Shown one piece after another: positions 40,755 to 50,186 of a stretch of 64,000 bases of DNA. Both the position numbers and the translations under genes were made by a program. A model generated the notes under the pieces. The model made no database searches and was not told the origin of the DNA. It was given only the letters and a program-made list of their open reading frames with translations. Every line of letters begins with the position of its first letter. Positions within the stretch are counted from its first letter, which is position 1. The DNA is taken from positions 62,001 to 126,000 of the forward strand of contig JAFMKS010000001.1 of assembly GCA_017852835.1 (NCBI GenBank), read 5' to 3'. The DNA is from Paracoccaceae bacterium. Lineage in GTDB: Bacteria; Pseudomonadota; Alphaproteobacteria; Rhodobacterales; Rhodobacteraceae.

Positions 40755-42755
40755 ATGACATACCTATTGGGCATAGATACGGGTGGCACATATACCGATG
40801 CGGTGATCCTGCGCGACGAAGAGGAAGTAATCGCCTCGGCAAAGTCGTTGACGACCCGCCATGATCTGGCCGAAGGCATTGGCAAGGCTGCGGCCGCAAC
40901 CCTTCAGTCTGCTGGCATCGATGCAAGTGACATTGCGATGGCCTCGCTCTCAACCACTTTGGCGACAAATGCCTTGGTCGAGGGGCAGGGGGGCCGCGTT
41001 GGCCTGATCTTTATCGGGTTTCGCGAGGGCGATTTGGACAAGCATGGCCTGACCCAAGCATTGGCGGGTGATCCTGTTTTGTCGATTGCAGGGGGCCACA
41101 ACCACGCAGGGGGCGAAGCGGTCCCGCTTGATCTAGCTGCGATTGCGGAATGGGTTGAACAACAAAGAGGTATTTCGGCCTTTGCAGTTGCATCGCAATT
41201 CGCAACACGCAACCCCGCCCACGAATTGGCGGTTTTGAAGTTACTGCGCGAAAAAACGGGTAAACCCGTTAGCCTATCACATCAACTATCGGCCAAATTG
41301 AACGGTCCGCGGCGTGCGCTGACCGCCCTATTGAATGCACGTTTGATCGGATTGATTGATCGTCTGTTGCAGCGCGCGCAGTCTGTGCTCTCTGATCTAG
41401 GTGTGAACGCGCCATTGATGGTGGTGCGTGGCGATGGTGCGTTGATATCACTGGATCAGGCGCGCGAAAAACCAATTGAAACAATCCTTAGCGGCCCTGC
41501 GGCCTCAATCGTTGGGGCGCGGTGGTTGACCAATTCCGACAATGCATTGGTTTCTGATATTGGCGGAACCACCACTGACATTGCCGTTTTGCGCGATGGC
41601 TTGCCCGCCATTGATCCCGAAGGTGCCAAGGTGGGTCCATACCGCACCATGGTCGAGGCCGTTGCCATGCGCACCTTTGGTCTGGGTGGGGATAGTGAGG
41701 TGCATTTTGTCTCGCACGGTTTGCAGGGCGGTGTCACATTGGGCCCACGCCGAGTGTTGCCCGTATCTCTTGCTGCAATGATTGACCCCGACATCGTTCA
41801 TGCTGCCTTGGACGCCCAGTTGCGCGGCACGCTGCCTGGGGATTATGATGCTCGTTTTGTACGCCGCATTGATGTTTTTGAAGCGGGGGGATTAAGCGCA
41901 CGCGATGAAGGGGTTTATAACCGCATAACCGCGGAGTTTCAGCCGATCAGCGATGTGTTAAAAACCCGGATCGAGGCACAGGCACTGATGCGCTTGGTGT
42001 CGCGCGGATTGGTCCAGATTTCTGCACTAACCCCATCTGATGCGTCGCACGCATTGGGGCGAGTTGATGTATGGGATACTGATGCTGCGATTAAAGCACT
42101 GTCGCTGTTTATGCGGCGCAGAACGGGGTCGGGTGAATTATTGTCGGATGATCCAAATCACATGGCACAGATTGTGATTGATCAGTTGACGCATCAAACC
42201 TGTTTGGCCGTTTTGGAAACCGCATTTGCCGAGGATGCGTTTGATTTTGAAATGGCCCCTGATGACTTGGCCAAACATATTATGACAACGCGTGGGTTGG
42301 TGGGGCACCGCGGATTGTTACGCATTGATTTGGGGATTGATGTGCCCGTTGTGGGGCTTGGCGCCTCGGCGCCCAGTTATTATCCAGCGGTCGGTGAAAA
42401 ATTGGGATGCCCGATGGTGTTATCGGAACATGCAGGTGTCGCCAATGCAATTGGTGCGGTTGTCGGCCGTGTTACATTTCGCAAATCAGCCACGATAACC
42501 AGTCCGTCTGAGGGGCTTTATCGGGTGCATTATGGGGATCACCCCCATGATTTTGCCGAAAGCGATGCTGCCTTATCTTTTATTAAGGATGCGCTCTATG
42601 CAGCTGCGCTATCAGATGCGCAGGATGCAGGTGCCGAACAAATAGAAGTGGTGTTGGATCAAGACATCAAAATGGCCGAAATCGAAAGCCGTCAAGTTTT
42701 TGTCGAGGCATTGGTCACTGCCACCGCAAAGGGTCGTCCGCGCGTTGCGCATTAG
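40755..42755 (+). CDS. Hydantoinase/oxoprolinase A family ATPase
   Basis: 666 residues. The actin-like ATPase fold of HyuA proteins is shown by LLGIDTGGTYTDAVI (4-18), LATNALVEGQGGRVGLI, SGPAASIVGA and SDIGGTTTDIAVLRDG (about 265-280). HyuA enzymes hydrolyse hydantoins, 5-oxoproline or carboxylate ketones with ATP, normally with a HyuB partner subunit. No HyuB gene is next to it, so the substrate is open. ATG follows AAGGAG. Confidence 0.82.
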   Translation: MTYLLGIDTGGTYTDAVILRDEEEVIASAKSLTTRHDLAEGIGKAAAATLQSAGIDASDIAMASLSTTLATNALVEGQGGRVGLIFIGFREGDLDKHGLTQALAGDPVLSIAGGHNHAGGEAVPLDLAAIAEWVEQQRGISAFAVASQFATRNPAHELAVLKLLREKTGKPVSLSHQLSAKLNGPRRALTALLNARLIGLIDRLLQRAQSVLSDLGVNAPLMVVRGDGALISLDQAREKPIETILSGPAASIVGARWLTNSDNALVSDIGGTTTDIAVLRDGLPAIDPEGAKVGPYRTMVEAVAMRTFGLGGDSEVHFVSHGLQGGVTLGPRRVLPVSLAAMIDPDIVHAALDAQLRGTLPGDYDARFVRRIDVFEAGGLSARDEGVYNRITAEFQPISDVLKTRIEAQALMRLVSRGLVQISALTPSDASHALGRVDVWDTDAAIKALSLFMRRRTGSGELLSDDPNHMAQIVIDQLTHQTCLAVLETAFAEDAFDFEMAPDDLAKHIMTTRGLVGHRGLLRIDLGIDVPVVGLGASAPSYYPAVGEKLGCPMVLSEHAGVANAIGAVVGRVTFRKSATITSPSEGLYRVHYGDHPHDFAESDAALSFIKDALYAAALSDAQDAGAEQIEVVLDQDIKMAEIESRQVFVEALVTATAKGRPRVAH

Positions 42756-42801
42756 CCTGACCTGGCGCAGTTCTTGCAACTGTTGGCCACAGAAGGCTGA
42801 T

Positions 42802-43011
42802 ATGGAAAATACCGCACGTCTGTTTATTATTGTGATTGGTTTTTGCTTTTTGATCGCATTTGTTGTCTGGATTTTCGTTGCCTCTTCCAAAACCCGCGTT
42901 GTTTTGGAAAACACAGAAGAGGCGGTACGCGTCTGCGGTGAAGGCAATGTTGCCTGGGTGCGATTTGTGAAAATAAAGTATGCGATATGCCATTATCTAT
43001 TGCACTGCTGA
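42802..43011 (+). CDS. Hypothetical small membrane protein
   Basis: 69 residues from the ATG at 42802, which follows AGAAGG. One hydrophobic segment (about 7-28, FIIVIGFCFLIAFVVWIFV) and a short soluble tail rich in cysteine. The frame is open further upstream inside the HyuA gene end, but the ribosome site favours this start. No family recognised; coding is uncertain. Confidence 0.4.
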   Translation: MENTARLFIIVIGFCFLIAFVVWIFVASSKTRVVLENTEEAVRVCGEGNVAWVRFVKIKYAICHYLLHC

Positions 43012-43111
43012 ATGAATGCGGTGTCAAATGGAGCCAAACAAACGGCCAAGTGGGTTTTCATACGCAATTTGGACCGCATAAGATTGGGACAAAGTGCCCT
43101 GAGGTATCAGT

Positions 43112-44008
43112 ATGACGGCAGTCGGTTTGGATTTAGGCGGGTCCAAGATTGAGGCGCAAATTTTTGACGCGGATTGGGCGTTAACGGATAAGCGCCGTGT
43201 TGATACGCCGCAGAACTATCATGCGCTATTGAATGCGATTGGGGATCTGGTTGCATGGTCCAAAGCAGATCAGCCCAATGTTCCGATTGGAATTGGCGCC
43301 GCAGGGGTGCTGTCGGCGGATGGGCGCGCGCTGACTGCGAATTTACCAGCAACAAATTACAAGATTGTGCATGATATTCGCGCACAAATTGATGGCGGCA
43401 TAGTCTATGTAAACGATGGGCGTGCATTTGCCCTGTCTGAGGCTGTGTTTGGTGCGGGACGCGGGCATGATATGACGCTTGGCTTAATCCTTGGAACAGG
43501 TGTTGGCGCGGGGATGACATGGCGTGGTGAACTGGTTGGAGAGCCGCATTCAATTGCTGGCGAAATAGGACATGTCGCAGCCCCACTGTCGGTATGCAGA
43601 GACCTGCCAGTCATTGAATGTGGGTGTGGCCGCTCCGCCTGTTATGAGGCCTATGCCTCGGGTCCGGGACTGTCGCGATTGGCGCTGCACTATTCGGGTG
43701 AAACGCTGTCGCCTATGGACATTGCCGATCAAAAATCGAAAAGCCCATCGGTACAGATGGCGTGGGAAAAATGGTGCGAAATCGTTTCTGAAATGATCAT
43801 CACCTCGTCATTTCACATTGCCCCTGACGTTGTTGTTTTGGGGGGCGGTTTATCAAAGATTGCTGGTGTCATTGATGATCTGGCGATTGCCGTTGATAAA
43901 CGCGCGTTGGCGAATGTGAAGCGTCCCAAAATCGTTTTGGCCGAAGCTGGAGATGCCAGTGGTGCGCGCGGTGCGGCCTATGCCGCCTATTTGAAAGGTC
44001 AAGTTTGA
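43112..44008 (+). CDS. ROK family kinase, probable N-acetylglucosamine kinase
   Basis: 298 residues. The ROK ATP motif is VGLDLGGSKIEAQIF (4-18). ROK zinc cysteines are in CGCGRSACYEAYASG (about 169), with SIAGEIGHV before it. It abuts nagA, whose ATG overlaps this gene's TGA (TGATG). That context points to N-acetylglucosamine 6-phosphate production for NagA; glucose or N-acetylmannosamine are alternative substrates. Confidence 0.87.
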   Translation: MTAVGLDLGGSKIEAQIFDADWALTDKRRVDTPQNYHALLNAIGDLVAWSKADQPNVPIGIGAAGVLSADGRALTANLPATNYKIVHDIRAQIDGGIVYVNDGRAFALSEAVFGAGRGHDMTLGLILGTGVGAGMTWRGELVGEPHSIAGEIGHVAAPLSVCRDLPVIECGCGRSACYEAYASGPGLSRLALHYSGETLSPMDIADQKSKSPSVQMAWEKWCEIVSEMIITSSFHIAPDVVVLGGGLSKIAGVIDDLAIAVDKRALANVKRPKIVLAEAGDASGARGAAYAAYLKGQV

Positions 44009-45162
44009 TGACAACAGGCACATACATACTCCCAACCGCAATCTATGTGGAAAAGGCGTTGGATAGGTCACATGCTGTCCATGTTATGGATGATCGTGCG
44101 CATTTGGTTCAGCGCGACACTGTGCCTAGTGATGGACGGGTGATTAAGATTGACGGTATTGTTGCACCTGGGTTTCTGGACCTGCAGGTGAACGGTGGCG
44201 GCGGCGTCCTGTTCAATGATGATCCATCGCCACAGGCGATTGACCATATCCGTGATACACATGCCCGATACGGAACGATTGGGATTCTGCCAACCGTGAT
44301 TACGGACGCGCCAGATGTCATAGATCGGGCGGCGGACGCCGTCATTGCACATGGTCAAACGGATCATGTCTTGGGCATTCATATTGAGGGACCACATATT
44401 TCGCAGGGACGTAGGGGCACGCATTCAGCGGAATTAATACGGCCCTTTGATGAACGTACCTTTGCAACATTGTGTCGTTTGCGCGATGCAAATATCAGTA
44501 CGAAATTAACGCTTGCCCCCGAGGTGGTGGATCCTGAAACTGTTCATCGCATTGCAAAATTGGGTGTTATTGTTTCAATCGGACATACAGTTGCCAGCAA
44601 TGCGCAAACATGGGCAGCAATTGATGCGGGCGCCAGTTGCGCGACACATTTGATGAACGCGATGCCGCCGTTGATCAATCGTGATCCTGGCCCTGTTGTT
44701 GCGATTATGAATGCAGGTCTTGCCTGTGGTATCATCTGCGACGGTATCCATGTTCAGGACGAAATGTTCAAACTTGCGCTTCGAGCACATGCGCGACCCG
44801 AGCGGATGTTTTTGGTTTCAGATTCAATGCCAACGATTGGCGGGCCAGACCAATTTGACCTGTATGATATGACCGTTCGTTTGACAGAGGGCCAATTGAT
44901 CAACTCAGAGGGATCCTTGGCTGGTGCGCATATCACCCAAGCTCAGGGGGTTGCACGACTGGTTCGTGCCATTGGTTTGGACGTTGCGGATGCGTTGCAT
45001 ATGGCAATTGATGCACCAGCAAATCTGATCGGACGATCCGATTTGGCAAACGTAGATGGCCGTGCGCCTGGCGATTTGGTGTTGTTGTCGAATTGCGCGC
45101 AGCACACAACGATGTTGCATGCTATCCTTGAAAAAGAATGGGCCGGCGAACCGGCCCAGTAA
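44008..45162 (+). CDS. nagA: N-acetylglucosamine-6-phosphate deacetylase
   Basis: 384 residues from the ATG at 44008. Family features: PGFLDLQVNGGGGVLFN near the start, GIHIEGPHISQGRRG (about 120), SIGHTVASNAQ (His for the metal), HLMNAMPP and catalytic Asp in VSDSMPTIGG (about 270). It deacetylates GlcNAc-6-P for cell-wall amino-sugar recycling. Reading starts at an earlier TTG at 44005, but the TGATG overlap with the kinase stop is better. The 3' end encloses the serA terminator. Confidence 0.94.
   Translation: MTTGTYILPTAIYVEKALDRSHAVHVMDDRAHLVQRDTVPSDGRVIKIDGIVAPGFLDLQVNGGGGVLFNDDPSPQAIDHIRDTHARYGTIGILPTVITDAPDVIDRAADAVIAHGQTDHVLGIHIEGPHISQGRRGTHSAELIRPFDERTFATLCRLRDANISTKLTLAPEVVDPETVHRIAKLGVIVSIGHTVASNAQTWAAIDAGASCATHLMNAMPPLINRDPGPVVAIMNAGLACGIICDGIHVQDEMFKLALRAHARPERMFLVSDSMPTIGGPDQFDLYDMTVRLTEGQLINSEGSLAGAHITQAQGVARLVRAIGLDVADALHMAIDAPANLIGRSDLANVDGRAPGDLVLLSNCAQHTTMLHAILEKEWAGEPAQ
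45131..45158 (-). terminator. serA terminator embedded in the nagA 3' end
   Basis: Minus strand: arms TGGGCCGG (45158-45151) and CCGGCCCA (45146-45139) around TTCG, followed by TTCTTTTT. It starts 9 bp beyond the serA stop. On the plus strand the same bases are codons for the last residues of NagA (EWAGEPAQ), and the T-run is absent, so termination is one-sided. Confidence 0.75.
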
Positions 45163-45167
45163 TTCAA

Positions 45168-46763
45168 TTATGCAACGTCGAATTGCAGTGGTTTCACTTG
45201 TTTAAACAAACCTGTCGCTTCCAGGTCCTTTAGGACATTGGCTTGGATAGGTTCGTCCACATATAGCAGCGCAATCGCTTCCCCACCTGCATCTGCGCGG
45301 CCAAGAGTAAAGTTGGCGATGTTCACACCGTTTTGACCCAACGTTTGACCCAATGTACCAATAATGCCTGGGACGTCTTCGTTCGTTGTATAAAGCATGT
45401 TTGCGCCGACTTCGGCGTCGATATTAATGCCTTTGATCTGAATGAAACGTGGCTTTCCATCACTGAACACTGTGCCGCCGATCGAACGTTCGCGTTCTGC
45501 TGTGACGACTGTGACCTTGATATAACCCGCAAATACACCTGATTTATCTTGGTTCGTGGTGCTGATCTTAATACCACGTTCCTTGGCGATCACAGGTGCG
45601 GACACCATGTTCACATCTGGATTGGCCTTTTTCATGATACCCGCAACAACAGAACAATTCAGGGCATCCAAATTCATTTCGGCAACGGAACCGTCATATA
45701 GAATGTTGATTGCTGTGATCGGCTCATCCGTCATTTGGCCCACGAAGTTGCCCAAGTGATCCGCCAATTTAACCCACGGACCCATGATTTTGGCCTCTTC
45801 CGCGGTCATGGATGGCATGTTCAGCGCGTTTTCAACGGCCCCTGACAACAGATAGTTTGACATCTGATCTGCGACTTGCAGTGCCACGTTTTCTTGTGCC
45901 TCGGTCGTTGCAGCGCCCAAATGTGGTGTGCAGACAACATTTGGCAGATTGAACAATGGGTTTTCCGTTGCAGGTTCAACCGAAAATACGTCAAACGCAG
46001 CACCTGCAACATGCCCAGATTGCAGCAACTCAGCCAGTGCAACTTCGTCAACCAAACCGCCGCGCGCACAGTTGATGATGCGAACGCCCTTTTTGGTTTT
46101 GGCCAAATTCTCACGGCTTAGAATGTTCTTGGTGCTTTCTGTGAATGGAACATGCAGCGTGATGAAATCAGCAGCTGCCAGCAATTCGTCCAGCTCTACT
46201 TTTTGAACGCCCATCTGCTTGGCCTTTTCTTCACCAAGGAAGGGATCAAAGGCCATGACCTTCATCTTTAGGCCGCGTGCACGGTCGCAAACGATCCCAC
46301 CAATGTTCCCTGCGCCAATCACGCCAAGCGTTTTGCCCGTCAGTTCAACACCCATGAATTTGGATTTTTCCCACTTTCCCGCATGCGTGGATTCAGAGGC
46401 CTCGGGAATTTGGCGCGCGACTGCAAACATCATTGCAATGGCATGCTCGGCCGTCGTGATCATATTACCAAAGGGGGTGTTCATGACGATGACACCCTGT
46501 TTTGACGCGGCCTCTTTATCGACATTGTCCGTTCCAATGCCCGCACGGCCAACCACCTTTAGATTGGTGGCATGTTTCAAAATTGTGGGTGTCACCTTGG
46601 TTGCGGACCGGATGGCAAGACCATCATATTGTCCGATGACCTCGGCCAGTTTTTCTTTGTCTTTGCCCAGATCAGGCATGAAATCCACGTCGATCCCGCG
46701 ATCCCGAAAGATTTGGACAGCTGTTTCGCTTAGTTTGTCAGATACAAGTACTTTAGGTGCCAT
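45168..46763 (-). CDS. serA: D-3-phosphoglycerate dehydrogenase
   Basis: 531 residues, the long type. Catalytic and NAD domains first (GVIGAGNIGGIVCDRARGL, about 146; INCARGGLVDEVAL with catalytic Arg; HLGAATTEAQ with catalytic His, about 290), then the allosteric substrate-binding domain and a C-terminal ACT domain (GIIGTLGQTLGQNGVNIANF, about 470). It commits 3-phosphoglycerate to serine synthesis; ACT domains allow serine feedback. The ATG at 46763 is preferred to one four codons upstream. serC lies 75 bp upstream. Confidence 0.96.
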   Translation of the reverse strand: MAPKVLVSDKLSETAVQIFRDRGIDVDFMPDLGKDKEKLAEVIGQYDGLAIRSATKVTPTILKHATNLKVVGRAGIGTDNVDKEAASKQGVIVMNTPFGNMITTAEHAIAMMFAVARQIPEASESTHAGKWEKSKFMGVELTGKTLGVIGAGNIGGIVCDRARGLKMKVMAFDPFLGEEKAKQMGVQKVELDELLAAADFITLHVPFTESTKNILSRENLAKTKKGVRIINCARGGLVDEVALAELLQSGHVAGAAFDVFSVEPATENPLFNLPNVVCTPHLGAATTEAQENVALQVADQMSNYLLSGAVENALNMPSMTAEEAKIMGPWVKLADHLGNFVGQMTDEPITAINILYDGSVAEMNLDALNCSVVAGIMKKANPDVNMVSAPVIAKERGIKISTTNQDKSGVFAGYIKVTVVTAERERSIGGTVFSDGKPRFIQIKGINIDAEVGANMLYTTNEDVPGIIGTLGQTLGQNGVNIANFTLGRADAGGEAIALLYVDEPIQANVLKDLEATGLFKQVKPLQFDVA

Positions 46764-46838
46764 GATTATTCTCATTCTATGGAATTGGTATACGCACCCC
46801 CTTTTTGAGGATGCTGATTATTCAATTTTGTCAGTAAG

Positions 46839-47981
46839 TTACAGCGCTGCGATTTCTTGCTCGAAGGCCCATTCTAACCATGGAAGCATCGCAACGATGT
46901 CCGATGTTTCGACTGTGCCACCGCACCACACACGCAATCCCGCAGGGGCATCACGATAGGCGCCGATGTCATAGGCTACGTTTTCGGTCTCCAACCGTTT
47001 GGCAACCGCTTTGGCGAATTTTGCGCCGTCCTGAATGCGATCATCTGTAAACTTCAGACACACAGAGGTATTTGAACGTGTGGCGGGATCGATCGCCAAA
47101 TTGTCAATCCAATCACGTGTTTCGCAGAAATCCCAAATTGCCTGAGCATTGGCCGTTGCACGCGCGATCAAGCCGTTTAGCCCACCAACATTCGCGGCCC
47201 AATCCAATGCTGCGATGTAATCCTCAACCGCCAACATGGATGGCGTATTAATTGTTTCGCCAACGAAAATACCTTCGATCAGCTTGCCACCTTTGGTCAG
47301 GCGGAAGATTTTAGGCAGTGGCCAAGCGGGGGTATATGTCTCTAATCGTTCGACCGCACGTGGTGACAGGATCAACATACCATGCGCCGCTTCACCACCT
47401 AGCACCTTTTGCCAGCTGAATGTGGTGACATCCAATTTGTCCCATGGCAGATCCATTGCGAAGGCTGCAGATGTGGCATCACAAATGGTTAGCCCCTGAC
47501 GATCTGCGGGGATCGCATCCCCATTGGGCATGCGCACGCCAGATGTGGTGCCGTTCCATGTGAATACAATGTCCGTGTTGTAATCGACCGCGGCCATATC
47601 GACGATTTCGCCGTATTCGGCGGTGCGTACATCTGCATCAAGTTTCAGTTGTTTGACAACATCTGTGACCCAGCCTGCGCCAAAGCTTTCCCAGGCGACC
47701 ATAGTCACAGGGCGCGCGCCCAACATGGACCACATCGCCATTTCAACCGCGCCAGTATCAGACGCAGGAACAATACCAATGCGAAAGTCGGCGGGGATGT
47801 TCAGAATCTCTCGTGTTTTTTCGATTGCTTCTTTGAGCTTGGCCTTGCCCACAGCCGCACGATGCGAGCGGCCTAATGGGGCATCTGCCAATTTATCCAA
47901 AGAAAACGTGGGGATTTTGGTACATGGACCAGAAGAAAAACGCGCGTTCAACGGCCGCGCAGCCGGTATATTCATAGCCAT
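46839..47981 (-). CDS. serC: Phosphoserine aminotransferase
   Basis: 380 residues of the long alphaproteobacterial kind, starting [23 protein letters not shown] lysine is in [16 protein letters not shown] (about 195). It transaminates 3-phosphohydroxypyruvate with glutamate. The start ATG at 47981 follows GAAAGGG; a TTG three bases earlier is not needed. Upstream lies a short leader with a C-rich hairpin. With serA and serB the whole pathway is present. Confidence 0.94.
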   Translation of the reverse strand: MAMNIPAARPLNARFSSGPCTKIPTFSLDKLADAPLGRSHRAAVGKAKLKEAIEKTREILNIPADFRIGIVPASDTGAVEMAMWSMLGARPVTMVAWESFGAGWVTDVVKQLKLDADVRTAEYGEIVDMAAVDYNTDIVFTWNGTTSGVRMPNGDAIPADRQGLTICDATSAAFAMDLPWDKLDVTTFSWQKVLGGEAAHGMLILSPRAVERLETYTPAWPLPKIFRLTKGGKLIEGIFVGETINTPSMLAVEDYIAALDWAANVGGLNGLIARATANAQAIWDFCETRDWIDNLAIDPATRSNTSVCLKFTDDRIQDGAKFAKAVAKRLETENVAYDIGAYRDAPAGLRVWCGGTVETSDIVAMLPWLEWAFEQEIAAL

Positions 47982-48005
47982 CAATGCTACCCTTTCAGAT
48001 ATGCG

Positions 48006-48023
48006 CCCCTCGTTGGGGAGGGG
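48006..48023 (-). promoter_or_regulatory. Hairpin in the serC leader
   Basis: Arms CCCCTC and GAGGGG around a 6-base loop (minus strand CCCAAC), 24 bp before the serC start, just before the ribosome site. It lies in the position of the known alphaproteobacterial serC RNA motif; I cannot check the full consensus by eye. Confidence 0.4.
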
Positions 48024-48139
48024 TGTCCCACGAACCGAAATAGAGAGAGAAAGCTGGTTTCACAAGCACAAAAAGGTCTATATAGCGACATTCAAGAATA
48101 ATTTTGCGACGCATATGTCCCTTATAGGAAACAGAAATC

Positions 48140-49018
48140 ATGTATCAGGTCACGCTTATCGGTGCGCCAAACCAAGAACGATTGAATATGACGGTGTTGG
48201 ATTCCTTGCGCCATGCGTGGGGCGGGGGCGATGCGGTTTGGTTGTCGCATGCAGAGGCCGCAGAGTTTCCTATTGAAACTGTCCCGAGCAATCAGTGGCA
48301 GGTGTGGCAAGAGTTTCAAAACATGGGCATCGATATGGTTGTCCAACCTGCATCTAAGCGGCGCAAAAAGATGTTATTGGCCGATATGGACAGCACCATG
48401 ATCCAACAGGAATGTATCGATGAATTGGCCGATGAAGTTGGAGTTGGGGATCGTGTAAAAGAGATCACAGCGCGGGCCATGAATGGTGAATTAGATTTTG
48501 AAGCAGCGCTGGATGAGCGCGTTGCGCTGTTGGCGGATCAGCCAGCGGATATCATTGATAAGGTTCTGAAAGAACGCATAAAATTTATGCCCGGTGGGCG
48601 TACATTGATTGTGACCATGAAGGCAGATGGGGCCTATGCCGCATTGGTGTCCGGGGGGTTCACAGCCTTTACAAACAAGGTTGCAGAGACCCTTGGATTT
48701 GATGAGCATCATGCCAATACACTCTTGGTGGATGGGGATAAATTAAGCGGTAAAGTCGCGCGCCCCATATTAGGTAGAGAGGCCAAAGTAGAGCAGTTGG
48801 AAAAGATTACTGCCGAACTGGGATTATCAGAGAATGATGTGATCGCCGTTGGGGATGGTGCCAATGATTTGGGCATGTTGGGGCGTGCGGGAACAGGTGT
48901 GGCACTGCATGCAAAACCCGCAGTTCAGGCGGAATGCGACGTGCGTGTGAACCACGGCGATTTGACCGCCCTGTTGTTTTTGCAAGGCTATTCTAGAGAC
49001 GAATTTTGCGGTCTGTAA
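48140..49018 (+). CDS. serB: Phosphoserine phosphatase
   Basis: 292 residues. An N-terminal ~75-residue region without a clear ACT signature is followed by the HAD core: nucleophile motif LLADMDSTMIQQECIDELA (about 79-97), VSGGFTAF (motif II), and VIAVGDGANDLGML (about 241). It dephosphorylates phosphoserine to serine. Divergent from serC with 158 bp between them, so the intergenic region may be shared for regulation. A repeat array follows two bases after the stop. Confidence 0.95.
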   Translation: MYQVTLIGAPNQERLNMTVLDSLRHAWGGGDAVWLSHAEAAEFPIETVPSNQWQVWQEFQNMGIDMVVQPASKRRKKMLLADMDSTMIQQECIDELADEVGVGDRVKEITARAMNGELDFEAALDERVALLADQPADIIDKVLKERIKFMPGGRTLIVTMKADGAYAALVSGGFTAFTNKVAETLGFDEHHANTLLVDGDKLSGKVARPILGREAKVEQLEKITAELGLSENDVIAVGDGANDLGMLGRAGTGVALHAKPAVQAECDVRVNHGDLTALLFLQGYSRDEFCGL

Positions 49019-49020
49019 AA

Positions 49021-49051
49021 CGTCGGTATCGTGTCGGTATTACGTCGGTGC
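49021..49051 (+). repeat. CGTCGGTAT repeat behind serB
   Basis: Three units with an 11-base period: CGTCGGTAT (49021), TGTCGGTAT (49032), CGTCGGTGC (49043), with linkers CG and TA. It matches the gltD-gltB copy at 27 of 31 positions or better, including the distinct last unit ending GC. Located 3 bp after the serB stop; no hairpin symmetry. Confidence 0.85.
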
Positions 49052-49183
49052 GAAAGCGCTCAGGCGCGCGACGCTCGTGCAGGGCACATCGCCCCGCCCA
49101 CCTTCCCGTAACGGGTTGGTGATCGGTTCTTGATGCTGGGTGAAATTCGCTTACCTTATGAGGCAAGCGAAGAGGAGATCACC

Positions 49184-49630
49184 ATGAGTGCAGGCTATTT
49201 CAAAGATCCAGATGCCATCGCGCGGTTAAGCGATGAGGAATTTTGGGTGACCCAAGAAAGTGGGACGGAGCGGCCCGGTACAGGCAAGCTCCTTTATAAC
49301 AAAGAACCCGGAATTTATGTTGATATTGTCTCTGGCGAACCGCTGTTTGCATCCTCTGATAAGTATGAGAGCGGATGTGGGTGGCCCAGTTTTACCAAAC
49401 CGATTGAAGCGGCACATATCAATGAGTTGCGGGATACAACGCATGGCATGATCCGTACCGAAGTGCGCAGTACGCATGGGGACAGCCATTTGGGCCACGT
49501 ATTCCCAGATGGTCCGCAGGATCGGGGCGGATTGCGCTATTGCATCAATTCCGCATCGCTTCGCTTTGTGCCGAAGGATGAGATGGAAGGTGAAGGATAT
49601 GGCGCCTATTTGGACCAAGTGGAGGACTAA
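49184..49630 (+). CDS. msrB: Peptide-methionine (R)-S-oxide reductase, zinc-free
   Basis: 148 residues. Catalytic Cys is in [11 protein letters not shown] (about 125), with ESGCGWPSF and [10 protein letters not shown] as family marks. In E. coli MsrB two CxxC pairs bind zinc (CLIC and CGNC); here the aligned positions read VDIV and STHG, so zinc is lost. It reduces methionine-R-sulphoxide. The start at 49184 follows GAGGAG; an earlier ATG at 49130 is unlikely. msrA follows directly. Confidence 0.94.
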   Translation: MSAGYFKDPDAIARLSDEEFWVTQESGTERPGTGKLLYNKEPGIYVDIVSGEPLFASSDKYESGCGWPSFTKPIEAAHINELRDTTHGMIRTEVRSTHGDSHLGHVFPDGPQDRGGLRYCINSASLRFVPKDEMEGEGYGAYLDQVED

Positions 49631-49631
49631 G

Positions 49632-50147
49632 ATGGAAACGGCGGTATTTGCAGGTGGATGTTTTTGGGGAATGGAGGATTTAATCCGTCGCATTCCTGGG
49701 GTTCACAAAACACGTGTTGGCTACACTGGAGGCCATGTAGACAATCCAACATATCGATTGGTCTGCACAAAAACCACAGGGCATGCAGAGGCGGTTGAGA
49801 TCGAATTTGATCCATCGGTGGTCAGCTATCGAAAATTGTTGGAATTCTTTTTCCAAATCCATGACCCGACAACAATTGACCGCCAAGGAAATGATATTGG
49901 CGACAGCTATCGATCGGAAATTTTCTATACAAGTGATGCGCAAAAAGAGATGGCCGTAAAAACAATTGAGGACGTGAACGCCTCTGGTTTATGGCCAGCT
50001 CCTGTCGTGACCAAGGCGTCGCCTGCGGTTACATTTTGGGAGGCAGAACCAGAACATCAGGATTATTTGGTGCGTCATCCGAACGGCTATACCTGTCACT
50101 TCCCCCGTGCGGATTGGGTTTTGCCAAGCGTGGGCGCAGAAAACTAG
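49632..50147 (+). CDS. msrA: Peptide-methionine (S)-S-oxide reductase
   Basis: 171 residues. Starts [18 protein letters not shown] with the catalytic Cys of GCFWG (residue 10). [17 protein letters not shown] and [11 protein letters not shown] are typical of MsrA. It reduces methionine-S-sulphoxide. It begins one base after the msrB stop and the two cover both stereoisomers. Confidence 0.95.
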   Translation: METAVFAGGCFWGMEDLIRRIPGVHKTRVGYTGGHVDNPTYRLVCTKTTGHAEAVEIEFDPSVVSYRKLLEFFFQIHDPTTIDRQGNDIGDSYRSEIFYTSDAQKEMAVKTIEDVNASGLWPAPVVTKASPAVTFWEAEPEHQDYLVRHPNGYTCHFPRADWVLPSVGAEN

Positions 50148-50186
50148 GTAAACACAATGACCGTTGCGTGTTACCTGGCGCGGCGG

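Noticed and set aside
46219-46959. 246-codon ORF on the plus strand
   Set aside because: Antisense to serA and serC with low-complexity Ser/Pro/Arg content; serA and serC are clear genes, so this is a shadow.
47623-48276. 217-codon ORF on the plus strand
   Set aside because: Antisense to serC and then running into serB in another frame; no family features.
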